This document shows, piece by piece, positions 30,976-36,813 of a stretch of 36,813 nt of DNA. Source of the stretch: Acidobacteriota bacterium (lineage in GTDB: Bacteria > Acidobacteriota > Terriglobia > Acidiferrales > UBA7541). The notes beneath the pieces are model-generated. The model worked only from the letters and a program-made list of their open reading frames with translations. It had not been told where the DNA came from and searched no databases. A program made the position numbers and the translations under genes. Location: contig QHYJ01000082.1 in NCBI GenBank assembly GCA_003223255.1, forward strand, positions 1 through 36,813. The letters run 5' to 3'. Each line of letters opens with the position of its first letter. Position 1 is the stretch's first letter.

Positions 30976-33123
30976 CTATGCCAGATCTTCGGCGCGGATC
31001 GGCAGCCGGCGGATGGGCTTGCCGGTAACGGCAAGAATGGCATTGCACAGGGCAGGCGCAATCGGCGGAGTGCCAGGCTCGCCGCAACCACCGGGCGCTT
31101 CGTTGCTCGGCACGATGTGCACTTCGACCTTGGGCATCTCGTTCATGCGCAGCAAGTCGTAGTCATTGAAATTGCCTTGCTCGACGCGCCCTTGGGCAAT
31201 GGTGATCTGGCCTTTGAGGGCCGCCGTGAGACCGTAGACGATACCCCCTTCCATTTGCGCGGCGATGATGTCTGGATTGACATGGCGGCCGCAGTCCACG
31301 GCGCAGACCACGCGGCGGACTTTGACTTCGCCGGACTGGCGATCGACGCTGACCTCCGCCACCTCGGCAACAAAACTGCCGAAGGATTCAACGACGGCGA
31401 TCCCGCGTGTTAGTCCTGCCGGCAGCGGCTTGCCCCAGCCTGCCTTTTCTGCCGCCAATTCCAGCACGCCGCGATGCCGCGGCGCTTTTTCGAGCAGCTT
31501 GCGGCGAAATGCAAACGAATCCTTGCCGCCGGCTCGCGCCAGTTCTTCGACGAAACACTCTGTGATGTAGCCGTTCTGTGAATTCCCGACCGAACGCCAG
31601 AAGCCCACAGGCACACCGGCCTCGGTCAAGACATAATCGCAGAAGAAATTCGGAATGGCGTACTTGCTCTCCACGATTCCTTCGACGGAGCTGTTGTCCA
31701 GCCCATTCTTCACCGAGCCCGGAAAAAAGCGCGACATGATGGACGGCCCAACGATGCGGCACTTCCACGCCACGGGCCAGCCGTCCGCGTCAAGGCCGCC
31801 GGTCAGTTTCGTATAAGTCGCGGGCCGGTAAAAATCGTGCTGCATATCGTCTTCGCGGGACCACGTCACCTGAGCCGGCGCGCTGATGGCCTTCGAAATC
31901 TCCACAGCTTCCCTAGCGAAATCTTGTTCGGCGCGGCGGCCAAATCCGCCGCCGAGATAGGTGGTATGAATACGCACCTGTTCGGGTTTCAGTCCGGTGA
32001 GTTTCGCCCCGGTATTCTGATTGAAGGTCTGGAATTGCGTCGGGGCGTAGATGTCGCAGCCATCCGCGCGGACGTCGGCAGCGCAATTCATCGGCTCCAT
32101 GGTCGCGTGGGCCAGAAAGGGAACTTCGTAGACGGCTTCGACTTTTTTCGCAGCACCCGCGAGGGCCGAGTCCACATCTCCGTCTTTGCGCGCGATCGCC
32201 CCCGCTTTTTCCGCGTTTTCCAGATAGAGCTTGCGAATGGCTTCGCTCGAATTCGTTGCATTCGAACCTTCGTCCCATTCGATTTGCAGCGCGCGGCGGC
32301 CTTCCATCGCCGACCAAGTATTGTCGGCGACTACAGCCACGCCGGAAGAAATCTGCAGCACTTGCTTTACGCCCCGAATCGCTTTCGCTTTGGTCGGGTC
32401 GAAGCTTTTAACCTTGCCGCCAAACACCGGGCAGCGTGCCACCACAGCGTGCTGCATTTTGGAGAGCCGCACATCGATCCCGAACCCGGCTTTTCCATTG
32501 ATTTTCGCCCGCGTATCAAGGCGCTTCACCGGCTTGCCGATGTAGTTGTAATTCTTCGGGTCTTTCAACGTGGGATTCGCCGGAACCGGAAGCTTGGCCG
32601 CGGCTTCCGCCAGCGTGCCGTATCGCAAACGCTTGCTGGTTGCTTTGTGAACCACGGCGCCATTTTCCGCGTGACACGCCGATGGTTCGACGTTCCACTG
32701 CTTGGCGGCAGCAGCAATGAGCATTTCGCGCGCTGCCGCGCCCGCCTTCGTAAGCGGTCCCCACGAAGACCGCACGCTGGTGCTGCCGCCCGTGCCTTGC
32801 GCGCCAAAAAGCGGGTTGAAATACTGAGGGGCCGCCGGAGCAAACTCGAACTTCACCTTTGTCCAATCGAGTTCCAGCTCTTCGGCCAGCAGCATGGCCA
32901 GCGAAGTCACCACGCCCTGGCCCATTTCCGATTTGTCGATCACAAGTGTGACGGAGTCATCCGGGGCGATGCGCACCCAGGCGTTTAGCGCGGCGGGTTC
33001 CGCGGGCGGAGGGGCGAGCGCCTCGAATTTCCCGGGCAGATAGCATCCGATGATGAGCGCGCCGCCGCCCGCGGCACTCTTTTTCAAAAAGTCGCGGCGC
33101 GGCAGCGTTGTAGCAGGGGACAT
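30976..33123 (-). CDS. Xanthine dehydrogenase-family molybdopterin-binding subunit (IorB-like), copy 1
   Basis: A 715-residue large subunit of a molybdenum hydroxylase. It begins with a twin-arginine signal (PRRDFLKKSAAGGGALIIGCYLPG). Then come WVRIAPDDSVTLVIDKSEMGQGV, a GTGGSTSVRSSW loop, FLAHATMEPMNCAADV, TTYLGGGFGRRAEQDF, WSREDDMQHDFYRPATYTK and CAVDCGRHVNPD. Near the end GGCGEPGTPPIAPA carries the catalytic glutamate of this family. Isoquinoline oxidoreductase and related aldehyde or alcohol oxidases use this two-module single-chain form and need a separate 2Fe-2S subunit. The ATG at 33123 has GGAGG five bases before it. The substrate cannot be named. It follows a paralogue by 79 bp and is probably co-transcribed with it. 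Confidence 0.92.
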   Translation of the reverse strand: MSPATTLPRRDFLKKSAAGGGALIIGCYLPGKFEALAPPPAEPAALNAWVRIAPDDSVTLVIDKSEMGQGVVTSLAMLLAEELELDWTKVKFEFAPAAPQYFNPLFGAQGTGGSTSVRSSWGPLTKAGAAAREMLIAAAAKQWNVEPSACHAENGAVVHKATSKRLRYGTLAEAAAKLPVPANPTLKDPKNYNYIGKPVKRLDTRAKINGKAGFGIDVRLSKMQHAVVARCPVFGGKVKSFDPTKAKAIRGVKQVLQISSGVAVVADNTWSAMEGRRALQIEWDEGSNATNSSEAIRKLYLENAEKAGAIARKDGDVDSALAGAAKKVEAVYEVPFLAHATMEPMNCAADVRADGCDIYAPTQFQTFNQNTGAKLTGLKPEQVRIHTTYLGGGFGRRAEQDFAREAVEISKAISAPAQVTWSREDDMQHDFYRPATYTKLTGGLDADGWPVAWKCRIVGPSIMSRFFPGSVKNGLDNSSVEGIVESKYAIPNFFCDYVLTEAGVPVGFWRSVGNSQNGYITECFVEELARAGGKDSFAFRRKLLEKAPRHRGVLELAAEKAGWGKPLPAGLTRGIAVVESFGSFVAEVAEVSVDRQSGEVKVRRVVCAVDCGRHVNPDIIAAQMEGGIVYGLTAALKGQITIAQGRVEQGNFNDYDLLRMNEMPKVEVHIVPSNEAPGGCGEPGTPPIAPALCNAILAVTGKPIRRLPIRAEDLA

Positions 33124-33202
33124 AGAAGCCTCCGTGTCGAAGCAGGTGGCATTGTCCGACAGGCCGGCCTTCGGAATCAAACGAGGCGCGGGTTCAGCTC
33201 AA

Positions 33203-35425
33203 TCAAGCCAGATCTTCGTTGCGAATCGGCAGGCGACGCAGGCGCTTGCCCGTGGCCTTGAAAATAGCATTGCAAATCGCCGGCGCAATCACCGGAACGG
33301 TTGGCTCGCCAATCCCCGTCGGCGCTTCCGTGCTGGGCACGATGTAAACCTCAATGGGCGGAGCCTCGTTCATGCGGATCATCGCGTAGTCATTGAAATT
33401 GGCCTGCATGACGCGGCCGCGATCCACAGTGATGGCATCCTTTACGGTTGCGGTGAGCGCATAAATGGCAGCGCTCTCTACTTGGGCGCGCACGCCGTTG
33501 GGATTAACGGCGCGGCCGCAATCCACCGCGCAAACAATGCGGTTCACCTTGAACACTGAGTTCGCAGCGGAAACTTCTGCGACCGCAGCAACATAACTAT
33601 AAAAAGAGTAAAAACCGGCGATGCCTCGGCCCTGCCCTTTCCGAAGCGGCTTGTCCCAGCCGGCTTTTTCAGCGGCCAGCTGCAACACGCCTTTCAGCCG
33701 AGCGGTGTCCAGCGGATGATAGTTCTCTCGACCTTCTCCAAATTGGGGAATCTTCCGCGAATCGCCGATGAGCTTCAGCCGAAACTCCAGTGCCTCCTGT
33801 CCTGCAGCATGCGCCAACTCGTCCACAAAGCTTTCCATGACGAAGCCGCTGCTGGAGTGTTCGACCGAACGCCACCACGCGCGAGGTGCGCTGGAATGAG
33901 CGAGGGTGTACTCAACGCGGACGTTGGGCGTGGCGTAGGGAATAGTGGCTCCCGTGCCGAATTCGCCCATCCCCGGATCATCCGCGCCCTTCTGGCTCCA
34001 CTTTGCCGCGATGGAAGTGGAAGTCTGGAAATGCTTCCAAGCGGCGAGCTTGCCTTGGCTATCGAGGGCACCCTGCAACTTGTGGTACGACGCCGGGCGA
34101 TAGAAATCGTGTTGCATATCATCTTCGCGGGTCCACAGGACCATGACCGGTTTGCCGGAAATCTTGGCAACTTGCGCCGCTTCCATCACAAAATCGGCCT
34201 GATAACGCCGGCCAAAGCCACCGCCCATCAGCGTGGTATGCACCGTGACTTTTTCCGGTGGAAGCTTGGCGGCTTCCGCAATCACCGCTTGCGCCCACTG
34301 CGGCCCCTGCGAGGGCACCCAAGCTTCCGCGCTATCCGGCCGGATGTGCACGGTGCAATTCATCGGCTCCATGCAGACATGCGCGGCGAAAGGCAATTCG
34401 TAGACGGCTTCCAATTTCCTTGCGGAAGCCGAAAGCGCGGCGTCGGCGTCGCCGTCGTTGCGAAGAATGTTTTTTCCCGGGGTGGAGGCCTTGTCCAGAA
34501 ATTGCTTGTTCAGTTCCTCGGAGGATTCGTTGGCGGCCGCGCCCTCCTCCCACTTCACTGCGAGGGCTTTGCGGCCTTGAATCGCGGCCCAGGAATTGTC
34601 GGCAAGAATCGCTACGCCGCCGGTGGTAGAAGCACCGCGGCCGCTGGTCTTGATCTCGAAAACATCGCGCACGCCCGGCACAGCTTTGGCCTTAGAGGCA
34701 TCAAAGGAGGCCACCTTGCCTTCGAACACCGGGCACCGTTCGATCACCGCATAGAGCATGCCGGGCACGCGCGAGTCGATGCCAAATTTGGCGGAGCCAT
34801 TGGACTTTGCGGCAGTATCGAGCCGATGCATGTCGCGGCCGATGATCGTGAAGTCGTCGGAATTCTTCAACGGAACTTTGTTCAGATTGGGAATCGGAAG
34901 ATTGGAGGCATCGACGACAAGTTCACCGAAGCGGAACGAACGCTCGGGATGACCATGAACAACGAAGCCATTTTTTGCCTTGCAAGTTTCTGTGCCGACT
35001 TCCCATCTTTTTGCAGCAGCTGCGATCAGCATTTCCCGCGCGGCGGCGCCGGCTTGGCGCAAAGGCAGCCAGGAACCGGCAATGCTTCCGCTCCCGCCGG
35101 TTCCGAGATCATAAATCTTGGGATTCGTGGGCGCCTGCTCCACGTGCACTTTCTTCCAATCGACGCACAGCTCTTCCGCCAGAACCATCGGCAGAGAGGT
35201 GTAAACGCCCTGACCCATCTCCGATTTTCCAAGGACCAGCGTGACGCGGTCGTCGGGCGTGATGCGCACCCAGGCGTCGAAGGGATTGGGAGTCTTCTCT
35301 TCCTGATCCTTGGCCTGATCGCCGAACGTACGGGGAGTCAGGCGGAATCCGATCATAAGAGCAGCACCGCCTGCGGCGCTGGTCTTCAGGAAATCACGCC
35401 GGTTCACAACCGAAGCATTAGACAT
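33203..35425 (-). CDS. Xanthine dehydrogenase-family molybdopterin-binding subunit (IorB-like), copy 2
   Basis: A 740-residue paralogue of the downstream gene, with the same architecture: twin-arginine signal (NRRDFLKTSAAGGAALMIGFRL, residues 8-29), VTLVLGKSEMGQGVYTSLPMV, GTGGSGSIAGSW, MEPMNCTVHI, TLMGGGFGRRYQADF, WTREDDMQHDFYRPASYHK, CAVDCGRAVNPNGV and the catalytic-glutamate loop TGIGEPTVPVIAPA. Both copies end in nearly the same residues (LRRLPIRNEDLA here, IRRLPIRAEDLA in copy 1). Differences in the substrate-facing loops suggest distinct substrates. It lies 42 bp after the 2Fe-2S subunit gene. A GAGGTG ribosome site precedes the ATG. Confidence 0.93.
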   Translation of the reverse strand: MSNASVVNRRDFLKTSAAGGAALMIGFRLTPRTFGDQAKDQEEKTPNPFDAWVRITPDDRVTLVLGKSEMGQGVYTSLPMVLAEELCVDWKKVHVEQAPTNPKIYDLGTGGSGSIAGSWLPLRQAGAAAREMLIAAAAKRWEVGTETCKAKNGFVVHGHPERSFRFGELVVDASNLPIPNLNKVPLKNSDDFTIIGRDMHRLDTAAKSNGSAKFGIDSRVPGMLYAVIERCPVFEGKVASFDASKAKAVPGVRDVFEIKTSGRGASTTGGVAILADNSWAAIQGRKALAVKWEEGAAANESSEELNKQFLDKASTPGKNILRNDGDADAALSASARKLEAVYELPFAAHVCMEPMNCTVHIRPDSAEAWVPSQGPQWAQAVIAEAAKLPPEKVTVHTTLMGGGFGRRYQADFVMEAAQVAKISGKPVMVLWTREDDMQHDFYRPASYHKLQGALDSQGKLAAWKHFQTSTSIAAKWSQKGADDPGMGEFGTGATIPYATPNVRVEYTLAHSSAPRAWWRSVEHSSSGFVMESFVDELAHAAGQEALEFRLKLIGDSRKIPQFGEGRENYHPLDTARLKGVLQLAAEKAGWDKPLRKGQGRGIAGFYSFYSYVAAVAEVSAANSVFKVNRIVCAVDCGRAVNPNGVRAQVESAAIYALTATVKDAITVDRGRVMQANFNDYAMIRMNEAPPIEVYIVPSTEAPTGIGEPTVPVIAPAICNAIFKATGKRLRRLPIRNEDLA

Positions 35426-35467
35426 GGGACACCTCGGGACGGATTGCGAGAGAGCGGTCGAGAAAAA

Positions 35468-35944
35468 TTACCCCGCGGAATGCGCTTTACCCGCCATGGA
35501 CGCGGCGCGGTGAATGGCTTTGCGGATGCGCTGATACGTGCCACAACGGCAGATGTTGCCGCTCATGGCATCGTCGATGTCGGCGTCGGTGGGGTTGGGC
35601 TTCTTTGCAAGCAAGGCTACCGCGGACATGATTTGCCCCGATTGGCAGTAGCCACACTGCGGAACATCTTCCTCCATCCAGGCTTTCTGCACCGGATGGC
35701 TGCCATCCGCGGAAAGCCCTTCAATGGTGGTGACTTTCTTTCCCGCCACGCTGGAGATCGGCGTGATGCAGGAACGCGTGGCTTCGCCATTGATGTGCAC
35801 TGTGCAGGCGCCGCAAAGCGCCATGCCGCAGCCAAACTTCGTGCCGGTCATGTTTAGCGTGTCGCGAAGCACCCAGAGCAGAGGCATGTCCGGACTGACT
35901 TCTACAGACTGGGCTGTACCGTTTAGCGTGAAACTGATAGCCAT
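35468..35944 (-). CDS. [2Fe-2S] ferredoxin subunit of molybdenum hydroxylase (IorA-like)
   Basis: A 158-residue small subunit with two 2Fe-2S clusters. The plant-ferredoxin-type cluster uses C39, C44, C47 ([16 protein letters not shown]) and C59; the second uses C97, C100 ([10 protein letters not shown]), C132 and C134 ([11 protein letters not shown]). It passes electrons from the molybdenum centre of the large subunit to an external acceptor. It has no signal peptide; in such enzymes it is exported bound to the Tat-tagged large subunit. The start ATG has AGGAGG six bases upstream; the longer open frame is a shadow. It leads the cluster of two large subunits. No FAD subunit is present, as in IorAB-type enzymes. 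Confidence 0.95.
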   Translation of the reverse strand: MAISFTLNGTAQSVEVSPDMPLLWVLRDTLNMTGTKFGCGMALCGACTVHINGEATRSCITPISSVAGKKVTTIEGLSADGSHPVQKAWMEEDVPQCGYCQSGQIMSAVALLAKKPNPTDADIDDAMSGNICRCGTYQRIRKAIHRAASMAGKAHSAG

Positions 35945-36027
35945 GCGGAACCTCCTGGAGCAGGTGGATATCCTACACCAACTCAAGCCTCGAGCGGAAA
36001 TGAGCGACATGCGGGTAACTGGCGGGC

Positions 36028-36600
36028 TCATTTGCCAGTGGCCAATCGCTCCTTCGCCCAATTCAAAATGATGGCGACCACTTCGCCGTGAAACTTCTTC
36101 TCTACGTTGAATCCATGGGTCATGCCCTCGACTTCCACGTAGTGAGCCTTCCCGGGATGCACGCGATTCACGATTTCTTTGCCGTCTGCGCGGCTCATGA
36201 TCGTGTCCTTGGAGCCGCGGATGACCAGCACAGGCGCATCCACGTCTTGCCAAACTTGTCCTAAATTCAACTCTTGCAGTTGTTGATAAAACGCAGCGGG
36301 GCGGCCGTACTGGCCGTCGGGCGCGTGGTACCAAAGATTCTTCCCCTGCGGATGTTGGGTGAGGATGTGTCCGGGCGTTTGTCCCTGAATCAAGTAGAGA
36401 TCGTAAAACTGCGCGAACGCTTTTATGGCGTCATTCACCTCAGCGGCAGACTTGCCCTCGGTCGTCAGGCGAACGCGCTCGTTTTCGAGCATGTGTTCGT
36501 ACCAGGTGCGTGCCCAGGAGCCGGCGGCAATGACAACGTTACACAGCCAATCATGACCACGACCTGGCAAGCACGAGCAACCTCCGCCCGAGGCAGACAC
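36028..36600 (-). pseudogene. Alpha/beta hydrolase, N-terminal half missing
   Basis: The frame reads the C-terminal half of an alpha/beta hydrolase of the peptidase-S9/esterase type: AAGSWARTWYEHMLENERVR, a helical lid, [20 protein letters not shown], then [20 protein letters not shown] with the acid residue and [10 protein letters not shown] with the catalytic histidine. The first about 20 residues of the open frame (MSASGGGCSCLPGRGHDWL) look unrelated, and the nucleophile-elbow half is absent. The break is near 36545. The piece is therefore probably non-functional, although a start at 36600 is technically possible. It lies 83 bp upstream of the 2Fe-2S subunit gene on the same strand. Confidence 0.65.
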
Positions 36601-36641
36601 GTGCTAGGTCAGACGTTGGCGTTGTTGAGATGTGAGCAGGC

Positions 36642-36813
36642 TTAATTTCCCGCGACCGCCGCAGGTTTGGGCGGGGCTTTAGGAGCTTGCGGCGCCAGCG
36701 GCGGTTCGGGCTCGACTCCTCGCCATCCCACGGGCCGCCCACGCACGGCTTCTTTCACTGACCGGAACAGCACTACGTACATCAACTGGCGGTAATAAAA
36801 GCGCTGCAGCAGA
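36642..36813 (-). CDS. C-terminal end of a membrane glycosyltransferase (family 2 type), partial
   Basis: The minus-strand frame is open to the right edge and ends in TAA at 36642-36644, giving 56 visible residues. They read LLQRFYYRQLMYVVLFRSVK, then EAVRGRPVGWRGVEPEPP and an alanine/proline tail. The motif Y-R-Q-L-M-Y followed by G-R-x-V-G-W after a hydrophobic stretch is typical of the last helix of processive family 2 glycosyltransferases in related bacteria. The catalytic part lies outside the window, so the call rests on a short tail only. Confidence 0.55.
   Translation of the reverse strand, partial: LLQRFYYRQLMYVVLFRSVKEAVRGRPVGWRGVEPEPPLAPQAPKAPPKPAAVAGN

Noticed and set aside
33716-35857. 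Long plus-strand reading frame of 713 codons opposite the molybdenum subunits
   Set aside because: Shadow of the conserved minus-strand gene; residue use is unlike a protein and spans two real genes.
35945-36334. Upstream extension of the 2Fe-2S subunit
   Set aside because: It overlaps the hydrolase remnant on the same strand and lacks family similarity; AGGAGG marks the start at 35944.

Overview
This window looks like a piece of a soil-type Acidobacteriota chromosome. That is an inference from gene content, not a measured placement. Supporting features are a moderately high G+C, a PilZ/TonB-type envelope protein, a hopanoid-type glycosyltransferase (HpnB-like), isoquinoline-oxidoreductase-type molybdenum enzymes with Tat signals, S1/P1 nuclease and PafA-like phosphatase, and many decayed gene remnants between intact housekeeping genes. 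I saw no rRNA, no tRNA and no CRISPR array.

Layout. 1-700: the C-terminal end of an IS4/IS1634-type transposase. 1008-3499 (minus): a two-gene unit with a small membrane-anchored unknown protein overlapping a c-di-GMP-type PilZ domain fused, across a membrane segment, to a periplasmic TonB C-terminal domain. 3600-3680: an unusual nested dyad element. 3927-6165 (minus): tatA and selB. 6235-8460 (minus): pyrF, rlpA, pyrD. 8655-10394 (minus): an exported phosphatase. 10495-13602 (plus): pyrR, pyrB, pyrC. Most of de novo pyrimidine synthesis therefore sits here as two separate arms with their PRPP-binding regulator. 13905-18787 (minus): thiD, gdhA, a small YHS/TRASH-like membrane protein and serS, with two gene remnants. 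18860-19755: a glyoxalase-fold gene divergent from a marR gene, with a short palindrome between them. 19756-21044: a gene-poor stretch with strong terminators and a frameshifted ECF sigma factor. 21221-22564 (minus): glmM. 22827-26401 (plus): an AI-2E/PerM-type transporter, an S1/P1 nuclease and a PAS-PAS-GGDEF diguanylate cyclase. 26447-29127 (minus): a glycine-zipper remnant, then panC, a DinB-fold gene and panB. 29371-29772 (plus): a small membrane protein behind a promoter whose -10 lies in a palindrome. 29826-30944 (minus): HpnB-like glycosyltransferase. 30976-35944 (minus): one [2Fe-2S] subunit followed by two different molybdopterin-binding subunits. 36028-36813 (minus): a beheaded alpha/beta hydrolase and the tail of a family 2 glycosyltransferase running off the edge.

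How the genes work together. The core themes are nucleotide and cofactor supply (pyr genes, panBC, thiD), cell-wall and envelope work (glmM, rlpA, hpnB-like, tatA, PilZ-TonB) and redox chemistry in the periplasm. TatA is the type of component needed to export the Tat-tagged molybdenum subunits. The GGDEF enzyme could make the second messenger that the PilZ domain would sense, but the two genes are far apart and any link is inference. The most unusual items are the PilZ-TonB fusion, the nested dyad at 3615-3672, the two large molybdenum subunits apparently sharing one iron-sulfur subunit, and at least five decayed genes in 37 kb.
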